Position numbers and translations under genes: made by a program. A model generated the notes under the pieces. The model saw only the letters and a program-made list of their open reading frames with translations, was not told the DNA's origin and made no database searches. Of a stretch of 64,000 bases of DNA, positions 46,646 to 58,765 are shown one piece after another; the stretch's first letter is position 1; every line of letters starts with the position of its first letter. Origin of the DNA: Boswellia sacra (lineage: Eukaryota > Streptophyta > Magnoliopsida > Sapindales > Burseraceae); the NCBI GenBank assembly GCA_013180625.2, contig SNVD02001190.1:62001-126000 (forward strand), given 5' to 3'.

Positions 46646-47836
46646 GTGATGCTTGAGCTTGAGTGTTCCTTGTTTATCAACTGCTGATTATATATTTACA
46701 TGCATATACATAGATACAGGAATGTCTTTTGAGGTACTTGTGGCGTTTATTTTATCTTTTAATTTTATGCATCCAGCCCGGTATCTTTGTTGCCTGTAAG
46801 GGTTTATTTATGACTTCCTCGTTGAGCTTATAGAGTTGGGTTGTTAATGGGATTTTGAGGATATGAATGGCTTAATCTATGTTTCACATCATCGTGAACT
46901 CTGTAGGGGTGGTCCCTGAAAACTAATGTTAGCGATATCTAACTGAAGATTCTTAAAGATGATTTCTGAGAGTCTTTGTTCTCCATGATGTTTGTCAATG
47001 TTTATTTAACTCGTTTGCAGAATTGGATTCCTCTCATGGCTCCTATCTTATAATGAGTTTGGATGATGCTTGATTACTCTTATTACATGTTTTAAGAATA
47101 TGTTGGATGAATAGTTAGGACCTTGGCTCAAATGTAAATGTGGGGATTCTACTATGTTTTCGATCGTAACTTTCAGTCTGTTCTATCTGAATGTGAAATA
47201 TTTTAGAGCAGGAAGCTGCATTTTTATCACTAATTGTGTTTATAATAAAATTAACGTGTGAAAAAGCTTAGTTTTTTGACATAGTTATGTAGGGGAGGCT
47301 CAATTGTGTTCTGCATTTGACAATTCTTGGTTCTAGCTGGCAGGTGCAACTGAATTCAAGCATTTTATAACCTTAGCCAATGCTATGATTTGGTAAACGT
47401 TTTCTGTGCATTGACTTAGAAAAGAGAATGGAGTCGATGATAAGAACGAGTCACTACAGGGGAAAAAAAAGTGTTCCATTTGCCGTCAGTGAAGTTTGCT
47501 CATTGTTAGAATTATCTTCCTGGTCAATAAAAACAATTGGTAGCCAGCCCTATCTTTTGTAGTTTTAAATTCAACAAAAGTTAGCTTAGTTTTTAGACTT
47601 CCTCTTGTCTTCTCAACAACGTTACTTGCTTTGGAGAACTTGACCAAAACCAATTTTAGGCCTTTAATAACCTCTTTGTTTTTGTCCTCATCAGTTGCAA
47701 TGTAGCGCTAGTACTCGGGCACTTACGTTAGGCTGCTCTGGCAGTCAACATGTTTGATGTCTCGTATTATCAGAACGATGGTTTAAGTGGAAATAAAATA
47801 TTTCACTGATGAGAATAATCTTGAATAATACCCTTA
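46646..47836. other. 3' UTR and intergenic DNA after the CID-like gene
   Basis: Contains the 3' UTR of the CID-like gene. No other gene was identified. Confidence 0.4.
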
Positions 47837-48814
47837 GGGCCCGTTTGGCAGCCAGGACATAAGGGGGACTGGATAAGATTTTGGGACTAATAATTTTAGT
47901 CTCTTGTTTGGAGCATTTCAAGGGATTGGGATTGGTACTAATCTTAGTCCCAATAGTAGCAAATCTTTGGGACTAGTAGTCCCATGGTGAACTATGGGAT
48001 TACTTGTCCCAAGCTTGGACAAATGGTTTTTTTATTTTATTTAATTAATAATAACATAAAAATAATATAATACTAAATAAATTATAATTTAAGATAAATT
48101 ATAAATAAGAATAAATAATTGTATATATTATTATTAATTATATTATATAAGTTATAATATTAGTGAAATTAATATAATAAAATATTATATTATTAGACAA
48201 ATATTAATATAATAATATATAAATAATTTAGAAATATTATAAACAATATATTATTAAATATTATAAAATAAATAATTCTTGATATAATAAAAATTAATAA
48301 TAAATTTTACTATAATAAAATAAAGGATTATTAAGAAAATATAAATGTAAGAGTATAAAATATTGAAAAATACATATAAAATATATTTTAATATAGTTAT
48401 AATCAATAATTAATAATTTTTAATAATATAATGTTCAATTATATTTTAATCTAGAATTCATATTGAATGTTTAATTATAAAAATAATGCATTAATAATAT
48501 TGAATAACCAATAATATTAAATTTAAAATTAATATAATATTTTGAATTATTACTTTTAAAAAAATAAAAGTTACTTAAATATTTTTAATCTGAATATTAA
48601 ATTAATATTCATTCAAATTAAACTTGAATAAAAATAATTATTTTATATTTAAAAATTGATTTCTTAAAAATTTACTATATATTAATATAGTCCAGTCCCA
48701 CATTACACCAAACATAAAACAGTACTATCTATAGTCCAGTCTAATCTAATCCAATCACAATCCCAATCCTAATCTCAGTCCAGTCCAGTCCAATCCTGAC
48801 TGCCAAACGGGGCC
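47837..48814. mobile_element. PIF/Harbinger-type non-autonomous element
   Basis: The termini GGGCCCGTTTGGCAGCCAGG and (reverse complement of the right end) GGCCCCGTTTGGCAGTCAGG form inverted repeats. TTA flanks both sides (47834-47836 and 48815-48817). The body is 978 bp, very AT-rich in the middle, with CCCAGTCC/AGTCCAGTC motifs in the arms. No transposase frame. This is the GGCCCGTTTGG-type terminus seen in Tourist-like elements. Confidence 0.75.
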
Positions 48815-48817
48815 TTA

Positions 48818-50021
48818 AGTAGTGTCGCCCAAATATTTAAGAAGGTTTTGAGGGGTTTTCAAGAAAAATAGCAACACTCAAAAAAATTTAGATACTATAA
48901 CGAAGTTTTATGTTGTATACTAAATTCTCTGTAGAGACGTTGGGGTGAGCGGATACTTAGATGGAATAATATTTTAAAAATCTCATATTATACTGAACGG
49001 TAGATTTTATAAATATATTATGAGATCTTTTGAACTTTCATATATTATGTCATCACTTTACCCTTTAACGAAAGTTGGTTGACCATGGAAGAAGGTCTGT
49101 GACATCTCAAATTCGTTAGTGGTGATATGGGATTTGGAAAACTTTAAAAGAGGCTTGTTGGATTTACCCTATATTAGATTGAATTTTATAATAATAATGA
49201 ATAGGAAAGTAATTATTTTAGCAAAATGCAGTGTTAAACATAAGATATTATTTTGCAATAGTTTTCGATACCCATATAATATTATAGAAGACCGGTGATT
49301 ATAATATTAATTCAAAAAAATTGAAAAAATAACCTAAATTAGAGGGATTCTTTAATAAATAATTATTTTTTTGAAAATTTGTATGTTATGACTTCGTTCT
49401 ACCTTCAATAGTATTTAATGGATGTGTCGAATATTTAATGGATGTGTCGACAATATCCGACGATATTTAACGGATGTGTCTTACTATGTCTGACACTTGA
49501 TAGATAGTGTGAACACTCAATAGAAGGTCATGACATGTAAATTTCTAGAGTTAAAAGAGTTATTTTTGTAATTCCCACTTAAATTTGAAGGGTTTTTTTT
49601 TTTAATTTTATTTGTTAATTTTAGGGGGCGAAGAATTTGAGGGAGAAACCTATGTAAAGCGCCTCAATGGAGCTGATTTTTTATCACAACACAAGCCCCG
49701 TCAAATCAATCGAGCCATCTAGGAAAATTCAATGTAGTACACAATGAAACAATCACTATATATCTCTTTTCAAAAGAATAAATATCATCAATATTAAAGG
49801 GAAAAACTTTGCTGTGCCAGAAGATATATGAGGAAATTAATAACATATATATCTATCTCTATATTTCTACAAAAGATGGAAAATACTCTACTGTTTTAGT
49901 TGTGGAAATGAGGTTATGACTCCCTACATATTCCTCTCTTCTTCATAATCTTTCTATATATATTGCTGTTGCCAATGACCCTTTTGCTCATCTCCTCAAT
50001 CTGAATTCTTTGGCAGTAAAG
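48818..50021. other. Intergenic, downstream of the RRM gene
   Basis: AT-rich. It includes a short direct repeat, ATTTAATGGATGTGTCGA twice at about 49415-49452 with a related third copy to about 49480. The part near 49900-50021 should be the 3' UTR of the minus-strand RRM gene. Confidence 0.4.
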
Positions 50022-51526
50022 TTAGGCCACTGAGTTCGGTTTAGCTGATCCTGGCGCTTTGCCCACTGCTGTTACCATTTCTGTGGCAGGTCCTGTTGAT
50101 TTTGGTAACACATAATTTTTTTTTCTGTAATATATATTGAAAACAAAAGATTTAATATATTGAGCAAGTACCTGTGATTGATGGAGAAGGTGAAGCAGGG
50201 AGTGATACAGTTCCTAAAGCTGTGTATTGCTGGGGCAAATAAGGGAAGTGAACCATTTTGGGATATTGACTTGGGCTGCTGTGACTTTGCTGCCCCTGTT
50301 GCTGCGCATAGAACGGATAGTAGTTTATGTACACTCCAGGAAACCTGGACGCCCAGTTGGTATAATAGGATGGTAACGGTTGCCCACCACCAGAAGCATT
50401 GTAATAATTCTGCAGAAACATAGCTATTTTGAAATCAAAACTTTTAATGATATGTTATAATCATTCTTCATAAATATCGTTGACATCGAAAGTTAAATTA
50501 ACTAACAACACAATCATGATTGATAGATTTCGAAACTAATACATAAATGTGACTAAATTTTACTATATAGATGTATGGATGACGTGATATTTGTGTTCGA
50601 ATATCTAAGAGGCTTTCTTCCTATCAATTACTATTTCAAATAAAGAAATTAAACTAACCATTGCATCAATTTGTTGGGAGTAAACAGGATACCTGCACAT
50701 AAAGCAGAACAAATTTGGAGCTGTAAAATGATGAAAACTGAAAAGGGTAAGTAAATGACTCACTTAAGCCATCAAAAACTTGTTTAACTTACCCGTAAGC
50801 TGAGTAAGAAAATGGATATTGTGGTACAAGCTGAGGGAAATACTTGGAGTTGCCATGGACAGGGCTAGATGTTGCCATTGGTGTAGCTGGTTGTCTACTC
50901 TTCTCCATTCCTGTCAAGTTTGAGTTTTGAAGATGGAAGTTAAACAAAAAACCAACCAACAAACCAAATAGATTAAAATCAATAACTGAAGTGATATATG
51001 CATCTTGTGAAAGAATTAATATTAATCTAAACAACAGACCATGGTGATGCTGGTCAGGAGCAGTTGGATGATTCTTTTGAGCACCAAGATATGCAAGGTT
51101 ACAATTAGCTCTTCTCCCATCAATAAGAGGGTAAGGAGTCAAACAAGCTCTCCTAGCTGATTCCGGATCCTTAAATGTTACCTAAGATATATATAACCAA
51201 AATCAAAGATATATTGATGAACAAGCAACAATAACTTACAAAACCAAGACAAGTGTTAATTTAGATTACAAAAGAGAAGCTAATAAAAGTGTACTTACAA
51301 AACCATATCCTTTTGATTTTCCAGAACTTCTATCAGTGATCACAACAGCTTCATGGATCTCCCCAAACTGCTCAAAATAACGTTTGAGGGTATCCTTTTG
51401 AGTCTCCCAGGCCAATCCTCCAACAAAGATCTTGGTGTAAGTTGTGTCACCAAGAAGCTCTGTGGCATTCTTTGAACTCACCATCTTGTTTTGCCTTTGC
51501 TGCTGCTGCTGCTGAGGCTGAATCAT
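50022..51526 (-). CDS. Single-RRM RNA-binding protein, ARP1/RBM24-38-like
   Basis: Six exons on the minus strand: 51299-51526, 51040-51181, 50793-50910, 50659-50692, 50172-50409, 50022-50092. They join in frame to 276 aa. After a Gln-rich start ([12 protein letters not shown]) comes one RRM: RNP2 [13 protein letters not shown]1 SKGYGFVTF (split by intron 1), then [20 protein letters not shown] and [11 protein letters not shown]. This RRM is the type shared by plant ARP1-like proteins and animal RBM24/38. The rest is low-complexity, rich in Tyr, Gln, Pro and Ser ([28 protein letters not shown]). The expected role is binding mRNA to control stability or processing. Arabidopsis ARP1 is linked to ABA responses, which I cannot confirm here. 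A second in-frame ATG at 51484 (MVSSKN) could also be used. Confidence 0.9.
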
Positions 51527-54500
51527 TAATTATTAATTATAATACTAGTAATCACATATATGCTACAACTCTCAACGGGCAGAAGTGAAGATGATTAAAA
51601 GTGAAAACTAAAGTCAGACAAATAAGTGCAAAATTACTTTTTATGATCAAATAGCTATTCTTTCTCTTCACTTTCTAGATAAACTACTACATTAAGTTTC
51701 CTCAGATCCCAACAAAGATACCCTCAACAAGAAACTTCAAACTGTTCAGTTTGACAATAGACAGAAATTATGCAAATTGAAACCAACCAAAACAACTACG
51801 AACTCTTTTGATAATTAAATAAACTAATACTGAAAGTGACCCCCCCTGGAGCTTTTAACCATTATGTGCTTATATGATTTCTCATTTTTATTATTATTTC
51901 TTAACTATACAATGATATCAATAAAATTTTATACTTTAATTAGTGGAGGAAATTGGTTAATATTTATCTGCACTTTAGCGCAAGTGACCATATTTTATTC
52001 TAAAATGAAACTTCAGGAAAACCAAGAATAGAATGATGAAGATTTTATGCATCCGAGAGTAGAAAGGGGCATTAACAAGAATAATAATAATAATAATAAT
52101 AAGCAAGTGGCCTAAAAAGATATTAATTTATTAGTTAAACAATTTTACAAACTTGATGGGGAATGGGATGGGACATCTTGTATTCTTCTATCATTCTTCT
52201 ATCATATATTTTTATTTACATACTTTTTTTGTAAATTTTTTATTATTGTTTATAATTAAATTTATACAAATAAAATAAAAATAGATAAAGTTTCTTTTTC
52301 TTTTAAATTTTTATAGTCAACAAGGAACATACTTTTAATGGGTCCAAGATAGGTGCCTAGCTGTATCCAACTTTGCTTTGCCTGATATGATCATCATTTG
52401 TTTATTAATATATTCGTTTTCCATTGTATTAATGTATTGCTTATCTTATACCATATATAGACATCACCATAACTAATTTATATATGCGTGGAGAATATGA
52501 ATCCTTTTCTTCATTATTCAATTTTTTTTTCTATATTATAGCAATAAGTTATTTATTACTTACAAGATAAGCATCGATCTCTTGATGTATGCATGCTGCC
52601 ATTTGTGGCGTTTGGATCGTATTAGAGGTTGAGTAATTGTCGAGTAAGGTCAAGTTGCTTGGCATTTTACTTGACAACATGTACGATAAACCAAACTCGA
52701 CAATTTGATTAAATTATAGAAAAAACAAAGTTTTCCCAATTTTTTTAAAGGATTATCTCGTTATGTGTAACATTTTCTCTTTATTTATTAATTATATACT
52801 TAATTTATTATTATTTTTTAAAAGAAATTTAAAGTTAAGGAGAGAAGAAGTAAATTATTGTTAGTAAGGATTTCATGAACGAAAAAATATATATTTTTTT
52901 AAATCAGTGATTTTATAGTGTTTTATTTATTTCGTGACATCAGATTTTATACAAAATTTTTAGGTAATTGCTACTGTTCTTTTACAAAATCTTATTAATA
53001 AATAATAATACTACATTAATAATATCGTTTATTAGTGTATCGTTTTTTAAATTAAATTAAATTTTGTTTATAAGTACAACATTACTTTTAAAATTATTTT
53101 TTTATTAACAACTAATGATAGATTTGGCTTTATTATTTTACTATAAATAGATTCTAATTGGATTTATATAGATCCGATAATGCTATAAAAGATTTGTAAC
53201 ATTGCAAATCTACTTAGATATCCACGATGACATCAATTGCGATTAATTTTAGTATTCTATAGACCAAATTCAATTAAGTAGTTAAATGTCATGGCTAATA
53301 AGGGCCAGATTTCAGGATTTGGTTGGCTCTTTGTATGCCATTACGTAGACAGATGGGTTGTTGAGTCAAAAATTTCAGTAAACATATTTATATATAAAAC
53401 AAGAATTAAAATTTGTAAACTTTTTTTTTCTCTGCAGAAATAAGAATCTTTGTCTTGCAATTTATGTTTCTTTCACCGACGGTGATGATGACAATTTTGT
53501 AGTGGCCTGGAGGCCCCAACCTTATTAAAGAACATGTCAAGTGAAAAGATCTCCTTATATTTGTTATTTTTTCAGAAGATTTAGTCGGCAGAACTACTGC
53601 AATGAAGTAATAAATTGTTGCAAACCACGAAAACAGAGGCTCCTCCTCTGTTTAATTTGCAGCACCTAGAAGCCATCATCTCATCATCTAGAACGGATAA
53701 ATTATTTCTTTGAATAAAATTTCAATTAGTGAATAATTTTGAAGATGTTAACACTTACTTTTGACTCGAATAATATAATACTACGATAACAATTAACTCT
53801 CCTTACAATCGAGTTAACATCATCATACTGAAGATATAACTATAACTTTCTTTAATTTTTTTTTGTTATTTTCTCCTTTAGTGAGTTTTTGTTAATTCAG
53901 GTTGTAAGAAGAGTTTGTTATAAATGGGTTATAGATATAGTATTGCTTTTTTGACTCACACGTCAAGATTAGACATTAATGCGTGACCTTTTGTGAATAA
54001 TTAATAAATAACTCATAACTGGTTGATGAAAAAGTAATTAATTGAAGTTAATCTATTTCTTACCCGATCTATTCGATGTCCCCAAATGCATCACCTGAAC
54101 CAAAATTATCTGATCAACTGCAACTCAACTATACATCTATAAGGCATTCTTTTCCATTTTATAAGTAGTGTTGCCTTGGACTTGCCAATCGGATTGAAAA
54201 ATTGTTTGTTGGAACGGTTATTGCGAGAATATTGTTATTAGATTAAAGAGGGATCTTGATCATCTAATTAAAAATGTTATTGGTTGATCAGTCCAAGAAG
54301 TGAACCACTATTGTCTGGCCAGACAATCAGCCATAATGCTCTCACCTAAACCCAATTAGGGTTTATAATTATATTCTACTCCTTTGTTATCCCCTCTCGG
54401 GGAGAAGCAAACAAATGTTTGTTAAACCTCCTGCTTCTATGCTTCTTTGACATCACCAAACCCGTAAGAATGATGTAATGGTAAATACAAATTAAAAAGT

Positions 54501-54968
54501 ACTGTGAACAAAAACTACAACCAAAAAGATATTTATTAGGCCATGCCCAATGGTTACAGCCTATCTATTTGCTTAGTGCAATGTGGGATTCAACTTGATA
54601 ATTGTTATATAAGTTGCGCCACTGGTGCAATCGTAAAGCTTATAGATGGTACATATAAGGGTCAGTTTTTGTAATCAAATAAACAACATTTTAGGCTGCC
54701 TGCAACGCACATAAAGTTAAAAAACTTTTGAGGTCTGTAAGCAATGCTAATGCGCCACCTTCCACTAACCGACTTCTCTTGCATGCGTAGTTGAAAATAG
54801 AGAACCCAATAATATTTATACCTCTCTTTCTTTGCCCTCTTATTTTAGCTTCCCAATTTTAATATTTTCTCTCCAACATAAAGATAGCTACCGCAAACTC
54901 TTCTAACACAAATCAACTTCTACCACTCACAAAGCTTGCTAAAAGTACTCCTCTTTATTCGAAGAAAA
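51527..54968. other. Intergenic between the RRM gene and the PADRE gene
   Basis: Left part is the promoter of the minus-strand RRM gene. An (AAT)n tract lies at 52078-52102. A perfect 16-bp palindrome TTGTCTGGCCAGACAA lies at 54311-54326. TATTTATA at 54813-54820 may be the TATA box of the next gene. No coding frame is supported. Confidence 0.45.
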
Positions 54969-55499
54969 ATGGGCATTTTTCGAATTACCCTTTGCATACC
55001 GGGAGTTGGTTCTTGTATTGGAAAAGCTGTGGTAAAACAAGGGAAGGTGTTGCGGGTTGTGACGATAGATGGAAAGATATTAGAGTTCAAAGCACCTGTA
55101 CTTGTAAAGGACATCTTGGAGAACTTCTCTGCAGGCTCAGGGATTGGTTTATCAAAGAAAGCTTTAGAGCATCTTCCGCCTAATTATCAGCTCAAGATTG
55201 GAAAAGTTTACTATATTCTTCCCTCGCTGACTTCTGCTGGGACTCCTCCTAGCCCTGAAGAGAAGAAATCAACAAAGGCAGCAGCTGGCACGGAACAACC
55301 AGCTAGTGGTGTGACGAGGATCAAAGTTGTTATAACAAAGCAGCAGCTTCAACAGCTTTTGACAAAGCAAATATCAGTCGGGGAAATGCTTTCTGTACTT
55401 GAAAGAAGAACAAGCAGCGATTGTTATTCTATTGATTCGCCAACAAGTTGGAAGCCAACGCTTGAATCAATCCCGGAAGGAACCGAGCAGCTAATCTAG
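54969..55499 (+). CDS. PADRE (DUF4228) domain protein
   Basis: An intronless frame of 176 codons beginning MGIFRITLCIPGVGSCIGKA. The upstream in-frame extension has no ATG, so 54969 is the first start. The body shows the PADRE pattern: VLRVVTIDGKILEFKAPVLV (a beta-rich start with the DGK/EF core), a middle LPPNYQLKIGKVYYILP stretch, a disordered Glu/Lys/Ala segment (SPEEKKSTKAAAGTEQPA), and a second conserved part RIKVVITKQQLQQLLTKQIS. Members are plant-specific small proteins often induced by pathogens and abiotic stress. Their biochemical function is not established. A Gly at position 2 could be N-myristoylated, but the usual Asn-Cys after it is missing. Confidence 0.85.
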   Translation: MGIFRITLCIPGVGSCIGKAVVKQGKVLRVVTIDGKILEFKAPVLVKDILENFSAGSGIGLSKKALEHLPPNYQLKIGKVYYILPSLTSAGTPPSPEEKKSTKAAAGTEQPASGVTRIKVVITKQQLQQLLTKQISVGEMLSVLERRTSSDCYSIDSPTSWKPTLESIPEGTEQLI

Positions 55500-57238
55500 T
55501 ACGCCTGGAAGTTGAAACCATGTTGGGTAGTTTGGAACCGGTACCAGATTTTCAGGTATATGTGTTCAGCTAACGATTAAGAATTCTAGAATACGTAGCA
55601 TAGTAATATGGAAAAGATCAGATTAAAGAAAGTTGTTGCTCGTACTCCCAGCTATTGCTCCAAAATTTGAATATTGAGCAATTCATGTATCACTTAACTG
55701 TAAATTTCACGAAGCCACAGAATTGCAAAATTAAAAAAAAAAAGAAAAAAAAGAAAAAAGAATGTCCAATCCAATCATCGTTTAGATTAAGAAGTCACCC
55801 ATTAGAAATATAATTAAGGTTACCATTTATTAATTATAAACATCCAAAGCAATTCGGAAAACGAAACCGGTTCCAATTTAGGAAAGAATAGTGAAAAAAA
55901 CAGGACACTACCCAATTCTTAGCAATCGAAATTTTTTAAAAATTTATATTTTATCCCCCTTATATATCATATATTTCCTCTTATCTTAGGTTACTAATAA
56001 TAGTTTTTGTCAAAAATATAAAATGTTAAAATGATAATTTTCAAAATATTTGAATATAAAATAATTAATCGGAGCTCTAATTAATATTCTAGATTTAATT
56101 AGTCTCCCATTAGAATTGGAATACAAACAAATTAATCCATACCGCTCATAATGCCAAGTACAAATCCAGCTTGGGTTGGGAGAGACTTATGGTGTATTTA
56201 TCTGGAGCATGATAGCCAATAAGTGTTATCTCAAAAGCAAAAATCTTTTAGCCCTTTTCTATCTTCTTTCATTTCCTTGAGAACTCCAAAACAGGTGAAG
56301 TTGACAGGGCACTTACTTCACGTTGTGTGGCACCTTAGGAAGACCCACAACTTGCATATCATTATGAGCAAATGCTAGCGTCATTCTAACAACGTTCTTC
56401 CATTGCAGCTTAGGGTGAATATTCAAACTTATAAATGCCGTACATATGACAATAAACTGATGCTGATAAAAGCATGGACTAATAAAATGTTCGTAAAACA
56501 AGAGTTTAAAACTGGGTAGATTCACTTGATATTACATTAAGTTGCACCTGTCTGCAAATTCAAATCAATATACCATCAACCAGGCTGTACCTGCAGATGC
56601 TGAACGCAGACATACTTGAAATTGAATGTGGAAGCTCAAGCTAAAGGGGCATCCAGCCAGAGCCAACAACACTCCACAAATTTACTTATATATCTATGCT
56701 ATCCATATTGAGGAAAACACGTACTCGTCATAAATCTAAAAATTCTATGAAATTTAATTGTTAAAAATCTCAATTTATTTGGACAATTTCTAGACAAAAA
56801 GTAAAACAACTAATATTACTTAAAACCAAAGTTTTTACACACCTAAAAAACACTTAAAAAAAGGATATTTTTAGCTACTAGCTTAAAAGTACTACAACAC
56901 TTTTAACTTGACTTACATTCATTTGTTTTGTCTTCGTGATTGGGTCAATATAAAGTTTTAATTTCCATAAAATTTCTCCATACGTCTGTCACATTTCTGT
57001 TTACAGAACTGCTGTCATTTAACCACATATTTTTATAATCGATTGATATTCGATACTCGATTAATACATTAAGAAGAACAAGACACACAATCTACAAAAT
57101 TAAAGCATTGAAATATCAACTTTGTTTTTGGATCATATTTCTACGCTTTTAGCGAGTCATCATACAAGAAGTAAGGACTCGCTCATACAAGAAGTAAGGA
57201 CTCGCTCGATCCTCAACACTCATAGTTGAGCCAAGGAT
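55500..57238. other. 3' UTR and intergenic DNA
   Basis: Contains the 3' UTR of the PADRE gene (to about 55700) and, on the right, that of the minus-strand small heat-shock gene. A direct repeat CATACAAGAAGTAAGGACTC occurs at about 57162 and again at about 57184. A 70-codon minus frame at 56313-56525 has no recognisable domain. Confidence 0.45.
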
Positions 57239-57751
57239 TTACTGAATTTGAACATCGATGACCTTGCGCTCAACTTTGGTCTTAGGAATTGAAATGTAGA
57301 GAACACCATTTTTCAGCTCAGCCTTGATCTTATCCTTCTCAGTGTTATCAGGAAGCTTAAGGCGAGTGTCATAGGAACTAACGCTTCTGCTCGACCATGA
57401 ATCGTCTCCACCTTCTTCCTTCCTGTGCTCTCCTTTGATCACAAGCACGTCATCCTCCACAGACACTTTAACTTCTTCCTTTGACAGTCCTGGCATGTCA
57501 AACCTCAACTTGATCTCATGCTCCTCATCTTTGATGTCCCAAGGTGCCCGTACCTCTCCTGTAGCTGCCCGGCTTCTGCTTGGGAAGGACATGGCATCCT
57601 CGAAAAGACGGTCCATTGTGTCCAACATTTGACGCATTGTCCTCATTGGGGATAAAGGGTCCATCAAACCTGTAATCAATATTACGTAAAACACTGTGAG
57701 ACGCCAGAAATTGAGAAAAATAAACAAATAGAGGGACAATAACACACAGAG

Positions 57752-57784
<33 letters not shown>

Positions 57785-58069
57785 TTGATCACTTCATAGA
57801 GATTAATTAATTGACTTACCGAAAGGTGAGATGCCTACAGCCAGCCTCTGAGGATTCTTCTCCACCGATGTCCCTTGTTGGGTTCCTTGATGGACATCCA
57901 CAGCAGTCTCCTTGTTATCTCCAACAGCCTGAGCTCTCACTCTCAAAGCAGGCCTGGAGGGTCTCCTTGATGGCAAGGACACCGAGCATGGCACTACGTT
58001 TCCTGATACTGAAGTCCTTGCCTTGCCTGCTAGCAAAGGTGAAGCTGACATAGACAATGTTGAAGCCAT
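57239..58069 (-). CDS. Chloroplast small heat-shock protein (HSP21-like)
   Basis: Two exons, 57820-58069 and 57239-57669, join to 226 aa. Residues 1-45 are a Ser/Arg/Ala-rich transit peptide ([20 protein letters not shown] ... [14 protein letters not shown]). Then comes the Met-rich amphipathic region special to plastid sHSPs ([20 protein letters not shown]), the alpha-crystallin domain ([42 protein letters not shown]) and the C-terminal [12 protein letters not shown]. These proteins are ATP-independent holdases that protect photosystem II and other plastid proteins in heat. The 5' region has a TATA box and two heat-shock elements. The intron holds a (CA)n tract at 57749-57781. Confidence 0.95.
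57749..57781. repeat. (CA)n microsatellite in the sHSP intron
   Basis: About fifteen CA units, just inside the single intron on the exon 1 side. Confidence 0.85.
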
Positions 58070-58197
58070 TTCTCAATTGAAAGTGTAAACAAACTGACAC
58101 ACAAAGTAAAGGAAAGAAATGGGTCGCTTATTGGATTCCAACTGCTTTGCTGACGACTTTAAGAGAATGGTCTGAAGCAAGCGAGAGTGGAGAAAAT

Positions 58198-58207
58198 GTA
58201 TATATAG
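58198..58207 (-). promoter_or_regulatory. TATA box of the chloroplast sHSP gene
   Basis: Minus-strand CTATATATAC, about 130 nt above the ATG at 58069. Transcription would start near 58170. Confidence 0.65.
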
Positions 58208-58332
58208 AGAAGCATTGGAGAAGGGCCAAAGAGAGTGTGACAAATGTGCGGAGAGTTGGAGAAGTTGGAAGAGAAATCGGGAATCCAAGTTCTGGATTCA
58301 TCATTTTTCCCTTTCAACTGTTTTCTCATTCT

Positions 58333-58377
58333 TTCCCGAAAAATCTTGACTTGAAATGAAATCGATATTTTCTAGAA
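58333..58377 (-). promoter_or_regulatory. Heat-shock elements of the chloroplast sHSP gene
   Basis: Two inverted TTCnnGAA units: TTCCCGAA at 58333-58340 and TTCTAGAA at 58370-58377, about 130-170 bp above the TATA box. This is the core recognised by heat-shock factor trimers and fits a heat-induced gene. Further imperfect GAA/TTC units lie between 58270 and 58330. Confidence 0.65.
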
Positions 58378-58765
58378 GATAAGGAGATTTTATTCGACCC
58401 TTGTACTTTATTTTTATTATTCCCTCGAGCAATAGTTTTACGAACCCCTATAACTATAAGTGTTTTAAGAACCCCCGATATTTAAAAAATAATAATAATT
58501 CCCCGATTATAATTCTTCTACCCTCAGTATTTTTTAAAATATTGTAAAAAGTAAAAATCCTTTTCACGAATCCGAAAATATTACAACACCATATTGAAAG
58601 ATTTTTGAAAGACCCTTTAAAAGTTCAAAAGTTTGAAAGAAATGTTGCTCATGGAGAAAATTAATAATTTTAAAAATAGTTACACTCTTTGTAATTTTCC
58701 CATTTTATGGGGATCCCTATAAAATTTTTTCTTTTGAAAATAAAAAGACATGACAAATAATTCAG

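Noticed and set aside
56313..56525. 70-codon minus-strand frame ending VRMTLAFAHNDMQVVGLPK
   Set aside because: Second half looks protein-like, but no family comes to mind and there are no flanking exons.
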